From Fennellomyces sp. T-0311 (lineage: Eukaryota; Mucoromycota; Mucoromycetes; Mucorales; Lichtheimiaceae): a DNA stretch of 64,000 nucleotides. The notes beneath the pieces are model-generated. The model was not told where the DNA came from. It was given only the letters and a program-made list of their open reading frames with translations, and made no database searches. Below, in pieces: positions 36,090 through 50,408 of the stretch (position 1 is the stretch's first letter; every line of letters starts with the position of its first letter). Both the position numbers and the translations under genes were made by a program. The stretch is taken from assembly GCA_025266875.1 (NCBI GenBank), contig JALLLT010000020.1, forward strand, positions 310,001 through 374,000, given 5' to 3'.

Positions 36090-36979
36090 ATGGCTCCATC
36101 GATGACTCCACCTGAAGGCTGCCCCATGCACCAACCTGCCGAACCTGTACAGAAGAAGGAGCCAGCACCACCACCCGGTTGTCCCATGCACCAGCCCGAA
36201 AAGCCTACACCACCGCCAGGGTGTCCAATGCACCAAGGTGGCAATGCACCGGTGACTGACAAACTCAATGAACTCAACATGATGCCCAGTCAAATCTCTC
36301 AGGAAAAACAACAAGACCAACAGGTCGATCTACCTACTGAGCGTGTGATTTCGTCGATTCCAACGGCAAATAAAACGTCAAAGTGGGAGTATCCCAGTCC
36401 GCAGCAGTTCTACAATGCTCTGCGACGAAAGGGATGGGAGACACCCGAGGAAGAAATCGAAACCATGGTCGATATTCACAACTTTTTGAACGAGGAAGCT
36501 TGGTTGGAAGTGTTAAAGTGGGAGGAGATGCGTTCATGGTAAGCAGGTTCTGGCAAGCTTTCTGATGTGGTTTTTTTTAACTCAGATATATTTACCTTTA
36601 GCCCATGCAAAGAAGATCCTTATCTCGTACGGCTTCAGGGTCGACCAAGGGAACTGAGCCCCAAGGCCTGGTGGCATTCGTTGTGGGGGTAACGTTTTTA
36701 TTGCTTGGAACGGGTTGTCTTGGTTACTTATTGTCCCATAGATCCCCGCTCCCCTTTGATCGCCACGACTGGTATGTTGGTCGATGCGGCGAACAGCGAC
36801 GATATGTGATTGACTACTACGAGGCACCGGAAGACGTTCCTGGTGTTCCAGTGTTCTTTTTGGATGTGCGTCCCGCAGTGGACGACACCCAGAGTGCGTT
36901 TATCCGCTTGAAGGCCGCTGCAGCTGAAAAGTGGGCGCAATGGTTCCCCGCCACTCCATCCAATGATTCCAGCGCATAA
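36090..36979 (+). CDS. HCCS: Cytochrome c heme lyase (holocytochrome c synthase)
   Basis: Attaches heme to apocytochrome c (and/or c1) in the mitochondrial intermembrane space. Three exons (36090-36538, 36602-36688, 36742-36979) give 257 residues. The N-terminus has three Cys-Pro heme-binding motifs, each GCPMHQ, spaced by Pro-rich linkers. The catalytic core includes [18 protein letters not shown], the family block around [19 protein letters not shown] and [13 protein letters not shown], with the heme-contact His in the N-terminal half ([13 protein letters not shown]). Fungi often have separate lyases for c and c1; which one this is cannot be decided from sequence alone. Confidence 0.95.
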
Positions 36980-37226
36980 GCTAAACTGTATACATCCTCC
37001 CATCTTCATCCCATACTAAAAAACACATCCCCTCTTCATTGATAGAATCTAAACTGTAGCTTTCAAGTAAAAAAAAACATGTGATAGTAATTCTTTTTTT
37101 TTCTCGATTAACAAACACGAACAGAATATGTACCTGGATGGAAGAGAAGAGGGGGGGAGAGAGAGAAGGATGGGTTATATATAAACAAAGTACAAGTTAA
37201 AGGGAAAGGGTGGAGGGACACCGTTT

Positions 37227-38448
37227 TCATTTCTTTGCATCCTTGCGCTGCTGTATTTGTTTTTCCTCATAGACGCGCATTTTGCCAAGGATCGAACGGC
37301 CTTGCTTAAAGTCGTTGTAAGTCCGCACGAGACGCGATTGCGGGCCGAGCGTGGATTGGAAGATAAACATCCAGTGGACCATGATCCACGAAGTATGATA
37401 CGACAGTTTGTCGTAGTATTCACGTGCTGTCGATCGAAGTTTGGGCAATTTCGACCATGGAATCTGCAAATCCTGTTGAGTACATGCTACACTTTCATCG
37501 CCAGGCAACCGCAACTTTTACCTTTTGGAAATCGTGGTGTTCGTTGTGGTATCCGATGTTCATGAACGGAATGTTGAGGATGCCGTAATAGGAATACGTC
37601 TCTTGACCATCGTCAAAGGTATAATGCTCCTGAATAAAGTGAGCAGCGCCGGGATGCAGCGAGTAGCCAAAGTACAGTGACAGGAATAAATAGGCAAGAC
37701 CTCGTCCTCCGCAGGTCAAGTAGATAAGTGTATCCATAGTAACCGAGAACACGAGGTTGATGACCTCCCATTTCGATAACGTCAAGCTACGATCGGCTTG
37801 CATGACAGCACCGCGAATGACGTACATGAACGGATAGATGAGGATCCACAGCAACTTGGCGAACGCGTTGCCGCGAATCAATGTCATCTCCCACTCCAGG
37901 GGTAAATCGGGATCAAGGCCCTCGACGCCTTGCCATGAGTGATGCTGGATGTGGTATCGACGGAAGGACTGGGAGATAGGAACCGGTAGACAAATATTGG
38001 CCAGTAAGCCAATATACCGGTTCATTATTTTGTTCTTGGTAATCAGGCAATGACACGCCTCGTGTATAATAACGCCAATTACACCTGTCAATGTTGCTCC
38101 TATAAGGTACGCCACGCCTAGAAACACGGGCAATGGCGGCTTATAGACGCGACCAAAGTAGTATGCTATACCCAGCTGAACGGCATTGATGGCAATGGCC
38201 ACGTAAAGCGTCCGAATGTCCGTGCCGTACAACTTTTCGATCTCTGGATACTCGCGAAGAATCGTGTGCTTTCGCTTCAGATGCGGCTCGTCCATGTCAT
38301 CGCGGGCAAAATCGTCATGCACATAAGGAATAGAGCGTTTCCAACGTCCCAGGTACAAAGGGTAACGATAGTCCGGGTGTTGTTGCTCTGGCTTCTGTCG
38401 CGACACCGGTACGGCGTCCTTGTCAACTGGTTCGACAAATGGTGGCAT
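37227..38448 (-). CDS. DEGS1: Sphingolipid delta-4 desaturase
   Basis: Introduces the 4,5-trans double bond into dihydroceramide in the ER membrane, the entry to fungal glucosylceramide synthesis. Two exons (38448-37522, 37463-37227) give 387 residues. The three di-iron His boxes are intact: HEACH, HIQHH and HNEHH. Several hydrophobic segments surround them, and the desaturase-lipid N-terminal domain is present. The second acceptor was placed so that the third box reads DFQKIPWSKLP, as in the family. An alternative acceptor 9 bases earlier (exon start 37472) would add three residues. The C-terminus is Lys-rich (KDAKK), compatible with ER retention. Confidence 0.95.
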
Positions 38449-39208
38449 GACGATATCCCTCGAGGAAAACTGGGTACAGGTCGAGGGAGTAAAAAGAAAA
38501 AGGGCTGGGGAGGAAAAAGCAAGGTACAAAAAAAAAGTCAGGCGACGGAATTAGCTTGCTGTCCTGTCCTCCTGTGTACGATCGTCGGTCGGAGGGTCCA
38601 TAAAATAGACTATAATTTACAGATCATAGATTAAAATGTTCGTTCCAGGACTAGTGTTGAGGAAAAAAAAGCTCACAGAGATTGGAGAGAGAATAGTAAT
38701 CAGCTCATGTCAGAAAGTTGGATGGACACGCGTTCCTATACAGAATGCAACATTCTTTTATCTGATTCCCGAGCGTGGAAAGGTCACGTTGCCCCTGTCG
38801 TACAACCTCCTGAAACGTTATGGTTGGCATTGCCGACCCGTATCCAGCGAATCCGGATGATGCATGTCAGCTCCTGCATGAGGTGCGTATGTGCCATCCA
38901 ACTGGCCAGCATATACCCAAAAGAAAAGAACCTCTCAAATATGTTACACAAGCTTCTTGCGTAATTGGTTTAAAGCGCCGTGACAATGAAGATGTCTGCG
39001 GTTGCCATAGTAATCATGCTCCGTTGCCATGATATATTTTCCATATGCCTTGGGCTTCCCATGCCACTATCCTTTGTATGTTGCGATAACAACCCGGGTT
39101 GTAACGGAAAGAAAAAGCAACTCTCCCTGAGAAGGACTGTGCACCCCATGCGGGGAGTCCCCGGCCCGATGGTTGCACCCGCCGTGCGCGCAGCTTATTC
39201 TTGGTAAC
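38449..39208. other. Divergent interval between the desaturase and the F-box gene
   Basis: 760 bases, with overlapping short frames on the plus strand that lack domains or splice support. Confidence 0.45.
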
Positions 39209-40948
39209 ATGACCAAACTAGGCAAAGACTTTCTGAACAGATACCCGTTCGAAATCATCAAACATGTCTTTTCATTCATCGATCAGCCCGATTGTCTCGA
39301 ATGTATGCGCGTGTGTCGGCAATGGTCAAAGGAAATACCGCTGTATACCACGGACATTTGGAAGCATGTCAGATTGGATTCGTACCAAAACCTCAATCAC
39401 GGGCGCGTCATGAAATGCTTGGGACCCCACGTTGAGAAGCTGGACTTGCGGCAATGCCAAGATGAGCAAATAAATGCATTTATTTACTCTTTGGAAGCCG
39501 TAGGCTGCAATAATATCAAAGAACTAGGTAAGATAAACCATGTAGTCCCTTGGTATGCTTTAACAGAAAGTATATCTTCAGAAATTCACGAATGTTCCCA
39601 GACACACAAAAATCCGCATATTGCCGTGGATGCGCTTCTACAGATAGGAAGTAACCTGCGTGAGCTAACATTGCACGTTTGGGAAGAGGATTACATGGAT
39701 CCGCATTATCTACAATTACTCGCATCATGTCCTACCATCACTCATTTCTCGTACTTGAATTTCACCAGCTCCAGCAGCAGAACGGGTGATGAAGAGCCGT
39801 ATCAAGTTCCTGAACTACCCCAACTTGGGCTAAAGTACCTTTATATTAATGCAGCTTGGCATGAATATAAAGACAAATACTTGATGGCTCTGCTACGAAG
39901 TTCGCCTCATCTAAAATGTCTTTTGGTAGCCGATCTCGATTACGAAGAGCCTAATTTTATGGAATGGTATACCGAACGTTGGCCAACTGGATACCTCAGA
40001 AAATACCTAGACGCTTGCCCTAACCTCCAATACTTTGCCTGGAATACCTGGTTTGATGAAGAGGTGGAGCATTGGAAATCGCGTGCCACGGTTGACTCGG
40101 AGAGAAATGGGCTTTTGGAACTTGTCATGCGCAATGTCGATAACTTTTTTCTCAAACGGTTCATACAGACAATGACAAAGAGTTTAGACACGTTGGAAGT
40201 ATTTGCAATCCAAGCCGACTATCCCGGATACCTCGATTGGTCTCCCTTTGCTTCCACCTGTCCGGATCAATTGGCCACGCTTGAATTAAGCTTGATCGAA
40301 ATGGATGGTCAGATTCTTGGCAAGATGATTCGACATGCTCCAGCCTTGGAAACCGTGCGATTGGAAATCGTCGAGTCTCTTTTTACGGATGAAGTACTTG
40401 AATCATTGGCTTTGCTCAGGAAATTGCGATCGCTTGGATTTGTAAATACTTTCAGTCAAGAAAACACGAGTCAGACTTGTTCGCTTTGTCAAAGCGTCTA
40501 TCGGTTTCTTGAAGCAGATTGCCGTCAGTTACAGAATCTGGAGCTCCATGGTACACTGATGGTTTCGAATTACCTGCTTCAGGCCGTTTCCAATATCACG
40601 ACCTTGCGCAAACTCAATCTAAGCTGGCGGGGCTGTCCACCGTTGGATGGACTTGCGCATTTGCTCCAAGCCATTCCATTGGAATCTATTGAGCTTGAAC
40701 AAATATACATGCATGACGATATAGTCGAAGCAGTGAATATCTTGCTAATGCATCAGCAGGATACCATCCGTGGACTCAGTCTCGTCAATTGCTACGTTGA
40801 CGATGCTATGCTCAAGACTATCGCCGATTGCCAGCTCCCCAAATTGGAGACGATCACAATATGTACCTCCGCAGTCCTTAGCGATAAAATGATTCAATAT
40901 GCCACATGTAAATTTGGTAGACGTGTCCGTGTCAACTTTTATAGTTAG
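39209..40948 (+). CDS. F-box protein with leucine-rich repeats
   Basis: A predicted substrate receptor of an SCF ubiquitin ligase. Intronless, 579 residues. The F-box occupies about residues 5-50 (RYPFEIIKHVFSFIDQPDC, CMRVCRQW). The rest has irregular leucine-rich repeats, e.g. near LRELTLHVW, LATLELSLIEMDGQ, LRKLNLSWRG and LETITICTSAVLSD, typical of the FBXL class. There is no membrane segment or enzymatic domain. Such genes are numerous in Mucoromycota genomes, so the substrate cannot be guessed. The start was chosen at the ATG directly before the F-box; a frame without ATG extends a little upstream. Confidence 0.88.
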   Translation: MTKLGKDFLNRYPFEIIKHVFSFIDQPDCLECMRVCRQWSKEIPLYTTDIWKHVRLDSYQNLNHGRVMKCLGPHVEKLDLRQCQDEQINAFIYSLEAVGCNNIKELGKINHVVPWYALTESISSEIHECSQTHKNPHIAVDALLQIGSNLRELTLHVWEEDYMDPHYLQLLASCPTITHFSYLNFTSSSSRTGDEEPYQVPELPQLGLKYLYINAAWHEYKDKYLMALLRSSPHLKCLLVADLDYEEPNFMEWYTERWPTGYLRKYLDACPNLQYFAWNTWFDEEVEHWKSRATVDSERNGLLELVMRNVDNFFLKRFIQTMTKSLDTLEVFAIQADYPGYLDWSPFASTCPDQLATLELSLIEMDGQILGKMIRHAPALETVRLEIVESLFTDEVLESLALLRKLRSLGFVNTFSQENTSQTCSLCQSVYRFLEADCRQLQNLELHGTLMVSNYLLQAVSNITTLRKLNLSWRGCPPLDGLAHLLQAIPLESIELEQIYMHDDIVEAVNILLMHQQDTIRGLSLVNCYVDDAMLKTIADCQLPKLETITICTSAVLSDKMIQYATCKFGRRVRVNFYS

Positions 40949-41236
40949 CTTGGTACCTGATTATTTTATGCATAAACTACGTAACAGGCTGAAACAGTAT
41001 CATTTATACTGAAAAGACAGCACTGGTATACATAGATAGTGTACCACGTGCACTTCCCAGATTATTACGGGCGATCATACATGATATACGCTTCTTTGAC
41101 ACGTTTGGATGCCTTGTTGCCACATTCATTATTAATACGGACGGCGCTTCCATATCGGGAGTTTAGAAAATCATTGAAACGTACTACAAAAAATTATATA
41201 TTGCTTTGATCGCGTTCCTTACACCATACCCGATTA

Positions 41237-43925
<2,689 letters not shown>

Positions 43926-44036
43926 TGACAGCGGCACGTTTGGTTATTCTGTATTTATAACGTAATATAAAATGTACATTTCATGGGAAGAAGAAAAAGA
44001 AGGGGGGGATATGGGTGTTTGATTATACAAGTCTAT

Positions 44037-44743
44037 CTAGTCTTCGCCGGCTGGAACCTCTTCTTCCAGATAGCGGACCAGTTTGACGCGTATTTCGGTG
44101 GTATCATCACCGCGAAGCACATCACTTACAAACGTGGCCTCGACCTGCATCTGCACCATCTCCAACGCGCCGCGCAGTACGCCGCAATAAATATTCGAGT
44201 ACCACAATCCACCCTCCAAAGCATCTTCGGGCAGCTCGACAAACTCGGTCAACGGGTTCTCGTCAAATATCAGCGAAAACTCCTTGGTGTCCGGCGACCA
44301 GTTTGTTACGTTTGGCGCAATGTTGAGGAACATTTTGAACCCCACTTTGCTTACTGCCTCGGCCGTGTCTCTAAAGTCGACGCAACGTCCAATACCCGAT
44401 CGCGCCAAAAAGTCTTCAATCAAGCGTTGACCAATGTTGTAGCCCCTAATCTCGTTTTAGACCGCATCCCAATGTTGTCCAAAAAAAAAAGACCCTACAT
44501 TTGCTCGAGTTGTTTGTTCACTTCGCTATAATCCTCGTAATCTTTTACGAGCTGCACGACCAGCGAACCATAAGTTAACGTGAAAAGTTCGGCATTCTGC
44601 ACGAGAAGCAAAAAAAAATGGGTAAGTGAAAAAAGTAAATAGTGCAATGTGACAATTAAACCACTTGCAATCTTTTCAACTTTGGATTTCCAAACTTCTT
44701 CGCCGAGTGCTTTGAACTGTTTGGCGGATGGTGCACTTGACAT
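44037..44743 (-). CDS. BET3: TRAPP complex subunit Bet3/TRAPPC3
   Basis: A core subunit of the TRAPP tethering/GEF complexes for Ypt1/Rab1 in ER-to-Golgi traffic. Three exons (44743-44669, 44596-44499, 44445-44037) give 193 residues, the usual length. Conserved blocks include [33 protein letters not shown] followed by the Cys that is acylated in Bet3 (GRC), [28 protein letters not shown] and [16 protein letters not shown], and a PAGED end. The first intron begins GCAAGT, a GC-AG intron; it must be removed to give the conserved VEKINAELF. Reading through it happens to be open, so retention would insert 24 hydrophobic residues. Confidence 0.95.
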
Positions 44744-45296
44744 GATGGTTCGCGGTAACGAAAGGTGGGTCTTTCTCACTCAATTCGAAGCATAAATCGA
44801 ATTCCGCTTGCAGTAACCAGCTACCAAAAGGTACCGAGTCCAGATATTGCCTCCCCCCATGCATGATCTGCCGGAGGATTCGCTGTTAACAAAGGCAAAG
44901 AAAAGTGATCCATGCCGTTTGTTTGATATCCCACCGGATCTTTTTACAGCAACCGACTCGGCTGGAAAAAACTCAAATATACAGTCGTTGTTCCTGTGCT
45001 ACGTACCGACCCAGATCACACAAAGCTCATTTTCTTCCAGCACATGGGGGTTCCGCTCGAGCAATCGTGATAAGACGATATAAACAATATCATGTAAAGA
45101 CGCTTTGTCTGGTTGCTCGATACAATGGCGCGTATCGAAGGTGGAGTGTTTGATTGTTCCGGCAGTGCTGTTGTTTGTCCTTGGCTCCAATCGCAATCAC
45201 CATGTAATATCCAGCGAAGAACTGAACAGCCTTATCGCACAGTGTCTCTTTTCTACTCTTTGGACTAGGAGGGCATATTACCTCCTTCCACGCACG
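44744..45296. promoter_or_regulatory. Divergent upstream region of BET3 and carboxypeptidase Y
   Basis: 553 bases without an accepted reading frame; short frames on both strands lack domains. Confidence 0.4.
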
Positions 45297-47015
45297 ATGC
45301 TGACGAGAAACACGTTTTTATTGCCATGCTATGCATTCCTCGCGTGCCTGCTGGTTGCTTCTTTTTGCCAAGGAGCACCCAATCTTGCGGCACCTCTCAA
45401 TGCTTCCAAGTTCCAACCAAAGTCGTTCTTGTCCGTCAAGCACCCTGACTTTCCCAAGCACTTGATACGGCTTACCCAGCCCGATGCTGAGATCTGTGAC
45501 CCCGATGTTAAGCAGGTAATGCTCTGGTTTCCGCTGGTGGCAAAAGGTTACTGATACCACTCTTTTTACAGTATAGCGGGTATCTCGACACAGAAGACGA
45601 CAAGCACTTTTTCTTTTGGTTTTTTGAATCTAGAAGTAACCCATCAAAAGATCCAGTTGTGCTCTGGTTGAACGGTGGACCTGGTTGTTCATCCATGACT
45701 GGCCTATTCTTGGAACTGGGGTTCGTAGCTTATATCATTGGCTCGCTTGAATAAGACATATTGACTCATTATTTGAATCGTAGACCTTGTCAGCTAAATG
45801 ATTATGGCAATGGAACAGTGAATAACCCTTATTCATGGAATTCCAACGCAAACATTATTTTCCTGGACCAGGTATACCATCTTTTAAATGGAGCGTGCCC
45901 TTACTGATAACATTTAATGGAGCGTAGCCCGTCAATGTTGGGTACTCCTACGGAAGTGGAGATGTGAGTGATACGACCACCGCTGCAAAGGACGTTTCTG
46001 CATTTTTGCAACTCTTCTTTGCGCGCCTACCAGGTAAGCGAGTTTATAATTTCGGATAGCATCAATAAAGCCTGACGATATGATCATAGAATACAGCAAG
46101 CTCGACTTCCACATTGCCGGTGAATCATGTAAGAGAGAGAAAAAATGTCATTGAGCCGATATCTTAGACTTTTACGCAGATGCTGGTCATTATATTCCGG
46201 CTATTGCGAGCGCACTCGTCGATGGCAACAACAACCTCTCTGGAAATATGAAGCACATCAATCTCAAGTCGTTGCTTATTGGCAACGGACTGACGGATCC
46301 ATTAACCCAATACGGATACTACAGCGACATGGCGTGCAACAACACTTACCATCCGGTACTTGAGCAGTCTGTGTGCAACGAGATGGACCGGGCACATCCA
46401 GAATGTCGAGATCTCATCGAACATTGCTACCGAGAGCCATCAGCGCAGACCTGCGTCCGGGCATCCAGCATGTGCAATAAGGCCTTGCTTGGACCCTTCT
46501 ATGAATTAAGCGGTCGCAGTCCTTACGACATCCGACAACCGTGCGTATCGATTGACAACGACCTGTGTGACCAGAAGCTGGGACTATTGCAGGCTTATCT
46601 CAACCAGCAAGACGTCAAGAACGCGGTTGGAGGCAATGTCGATATGTACCTTAACTGCAATATCGAAATCAACTACATGTTCCAACGCGCCGGCGATTGG
46701 ATGCGTCCATACGTGCGCCATGTCCCGCCTCTTTTGGATGAAGCAAACATCAAGATTTTAATTTATGCCGGTGATGCCGATTTCATTTGCAATTGGTTTG
46801 GAAACAAGGCATGGGCTCTGAATTTGGATTGGAGCGACAAGTCAGCCATGCAAAAGGCTAAAGATGTTGAATGGGGTAAGGTTGGGCAATTGCGCAAGTC
46901 GCCAGGTGGACGGTTCGCCTTTCTTCGTGTTTATGAAGCCGGACACATGGTGCCAAAAGACCAGCCGGCCAACTCGCTCGAGTTTTTCAATGGATGGATT
47001 CACGGTGGCCTTTAG
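45297..47015 (+). CDS. PRC1: Serine carboxypeptidase Y (vacuolar, family S10)
   Basis: A vacuolar C-terminal exopeptidase. Six exons (45297-45515, 45572-45720, 45784-45871, 45928-46033, 46090-46128, 46180-47015) give 478 residues. A signal peptide ends near residue 26 (LLVASFCQG), followed by a propeptide that is shorter than that of yeast CPY. The catalytic triad is visible: Ser in GESYAGHY (split across exons 5 and 6), Asp in [10 protein letters not shown] and His in [11 protein letters not shown]. Substrate-binding [10 protein letters not shown] and many paired cysteines agree with the CPY group rather than KEX1. There is no C-terminal transmembrane helix. The donor GTTCGT after exon 2 is weak but gives the family sequence LELGPC. 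Confidence 0.96.
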
Positions 47016-47165
47016 TTTTAAGCATTACATCATTTGTTTTTTTTTCTTTTGCAAATCCAATACATTATATCATTGTTACACGAAAACCGCATGAAATCGA
47101 CCAGGGCTCTTGACAAAAAAGAAAATTATTTCCGCTCTTTCCTTGCACTAAAACGCGTTGGAACC

Positions 47166-50100
47166 ATGAGATCAATCGCGTCCCGTTTGAGATCCTTGTC
47201 GCTTGTGCAAGCACGTACCGTTAGCAGCACACCAGCTAGAGCATTGCTTCGTCCAACTCCTTGTGGAATCACTCGCTCGCTTGCGACACAATCGCACCCA
47301 TCTTCGGCATTCGCCAAATCACTCAAAGTGCGTGCCTGCGCATTGCACACAAGCCGTGTGGTTCAGGCCGAGATCCCCAAGTACACTAACAGACTTGTTA
47401 ACGAGAAGAGTCCATATCTTTTGGTATTTTGTTTTGACAGCTTTCGGTTGCATGGTGATTATTAATTAAAGCTGGTTTGTTGTAGCAACACGGTACGTGA
47501 CACAAAGTAGGTTTTGACGCGCACTAACCTTTTTTATTGTTTCCTGCTTGATCCGTAGCCCACAATCCAGTAAGTAAACTGCGCAACTGTAACTGTCCAG
47601 GCGTTAAAGTGTGTGATAGGTCGACTGGTATCCATGGGGAAAGGAGGCGTTTGACAAGGCCATCAATGAAAATAAGCCTATTTTCTTGAGTATCGGATAC
47701 AGCACCTGCCAGTAACATATCGCGAAAACGGAATGATTCATCATCGATCTAACGCTTGGTAACCTAGCTGGTGTCATGTCATGGAACATGAGTCTTTCGA
47801 AAACGAGGAAACCGCAAAGTTCATGAACGAGCACTTTGTCAACATCAAAGGTAAACCATCCACCCATTCCAAGCACTGAACTAACATAGAGCAGTCGACA
47901 GAGAAGAAAACCCAGCCGTTGACAAGCTCTATATGACCTACATCCAGCTCATTTCAGGACGCGGTGGCTGGCCAATGTCTGTCTTTCTCACTCCCGAACT
48001 CTCGCCCTTCTTTGGCGGCACCTACTTTCCACCTGGCGATCAATTCGGTACACCGGGCTTCCGTCCACTATTGGAACGTGTTTCAGAAATCTGGAGCGCC
48101 GCCAGCGACAAAGTGAGAGAGGATGCCGAAGCAACCATCAATCAACTTCGTTCGGTTGTCGACTCCAAACCCATGGGTACGGAAGACGCTGCCAGTCAAC
48201 TTCATCCAGAAAGACTGGTCTATTCCGCATTCAAGTACTTTGAATCCACATTTGATGCTGAGAACGGCGGTTTCACTCCAGCACCCAAGTTCCCCACACC
48301 AGTTCAGTTGCAGTTCTTGTTTGAATACTTTGCTTACTTTCGCAAGGATGAACATGCAAAAGAAAACGCCAAAGAAGCACTGGATATGGCACTGTACACC
48401 CTAAAGGTATGCTGTTCTACATAAGAAAAAGCTATCGGGACTAATGCTTTGCTATATTCTAGAAAATTGCCATGGGTGGCATCCATGGTACGTTATCGAA
48501 GCAGCAGATCACATGCGCTTGGTCTAATCTTTTCACAATTAGATCACATTGGCAGCGGATTCCATAGGTATATTTCTTTTTCCTGACCTATTATTGCACC
48601 TACTTACCCTTGCTACAGATACAGCACAGACAAATCATGGCACGTGCCGCATTTTGAGAAGATGCTTTATGATCAGGCGCAACTGCTTTCAGTTTACACT
48701 TCTGCATACCAGATCACCAGAGACCAAGGCTATGCGAATGTTGCAAAGGATATCATCCAGTACATCTCCCGCGATCTTCAGCATCCTGCTGGCGGATTCT
48801 ACTCTGCCGAAGATGCAGATTCGTATCCCACGTCCAAATCCTCCAAGAAGCTCGGTGGGTAGAGCAAGCGGGATATATATACTGCGACTGACACCATCTT
48901 ACTACAGAGGGTGCCTTTTATGTCTGGGAAGATTCGCAGTTGGAAGACATTCTTGGTCCCAAGGCGGCTAAAGTGTTCAACAGATACTACGGTGTCAATA
49001 AGGGTGGCAATGTCAACCCCGATTTGGATCCACACAACGAACTTGCCAACCAGGTAAGTGGAGTGGAATCGATGTGCGCCTTTGCAATTGTCAACAATTT
49101 CTGTTTAGAATGTGTTGGCCGAGCAAGCGTCAGTAGATGATATTGCAAAGGAGCTCTCTATGACGCCAGAACAAGTGGGTTCCATTCTGAGCGACGCCAA
49201 AGAAAAGTTATGGAAATACCGAGAGAATCATAGACCAAAGCCCCATTGCGATGACAAGGTATGTGGAACTTAAAAAGTTAAAGTATTGGTCTAATGCGTC
49301 GCTTTTTATTACTAGATTTTGACATCATGGAATGGTAAAGTGCTAGTGTGGCTAAATACCGGGATGGATCATTGACAAAACCGGTAGGCCTGATGATTTC
49401 CGGTCTGGCGCAAGCAGCCAACGCTTTCCAGAACAAGGAGATTCTGAAGCTCGCTACCGATGCTGCTGAATTCATCCATCAAGAGCTCTATGTGACAAAG
49501 ACAGGCACGTTGTTGCGTAGCTACCGTTCAGGAGCCTCCGATATCAATGGTTTCCTCGATGATTATAGGTAAAAGTGACACAGCATATTGGAATAGCATG
49601 CCTAATTCCTTAAGAAAATAGCTTCATGATTCAGGGACTCTTGGATCTGTACGAAGCAACATTTGACGAAAAATGGGTTAGCTGGGCTTACGATCTCCAG
49701 CAAAAGCAGAATGAACTTTTTTACGATACCAGCAAAGGTGGATATTTCAATGTTGCAGAAAGTGACAAGAGTATCCTCGTGCGCCTCAAAGATGGTAATT
49801 GCTTGAATAAGCAGATATGCTGTATTTTTTTGGACCATTTATTAATGTCGCATCTGTGTCTAGAACAAGACGGAGCCGAGCCTTCTGCGTAAGTACCCTA
49901 AACCGAGCCGAAAACCTGAACTGACAAATGGCACTACAGGAATGCCGTATCATTGAGAAACCTTGTCAGACTGGGAACGATTTTGGAGCAAGAGGATTAC
50001 GTTGTCAAGGCCAGAAACACGGTGGGATCCTTCAGCACCAGTCTTACTGAGTTTTCGTTTGCCATGCCCACGCTTTTGGGCTCATTCCTTCTGATGGCCA

Positions 50101-50408
50101 ACGGTGTCAAGCAAGTAAGTTGATGGGGGTGCTGGTGCTAGTTCAGAATTTTAATCCAATTTGGTTAGATTGTCTTGACCGGACAAGACGAAAGTCAGTT
50201 GAAACCTTTCGAACAGGTCATTTCCCAAGTATTTGTTCCAAACAAAGTCGCTGTCCGAGCCAAGAAGGGGGGTTTTATTGAAAAGAAGAACCCCATCGTC
50301 GCACAGCTTGCGAATGAAACCAAGGCAGCAGCTTATGTGTGCGAGAACTTTACTTGTGGATTGCCTGTTGAGGATATCAAGACTTTCAAAGCCAAGATAG
50401 AGTTGTAA
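47166..50408 (+). CDS. SPATA20/YyaL-type DUF255 protein (thioredoxin-like plus six-hairpin domain), mitochondrial
   Basis: A conserved protein of uncertain biochemical role. Seventeen coding exons give 785 residues (47166-47423, 47486-47492, 47559-47569, 47620-47711, 47768-47850, 47895-48406, 48463-48487, 48543-48567, 48619-48854, 48908-49053, 49109-49258, 49316-49334, 49388-49568, 49622-49794, 49864-49888, 49940-50114, 50169-50408). The first 70 residues are Arg/Ser-rich, a mitochondrial presequence. The thioredoxin-like DUF255 domain has QHAHNPVDWYPWG, the CxxC in YSTCHWCHVM, and [13 protein letters not shown]. The C-terminal part is an (alpha/alpha)6 glycosidase-like domain ([25 protein letters not shown]). 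Exons 2 and 3 are only 7 and 11 nt, and four more are 19-25 nt. All phases agree. Confidence 0.94.
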
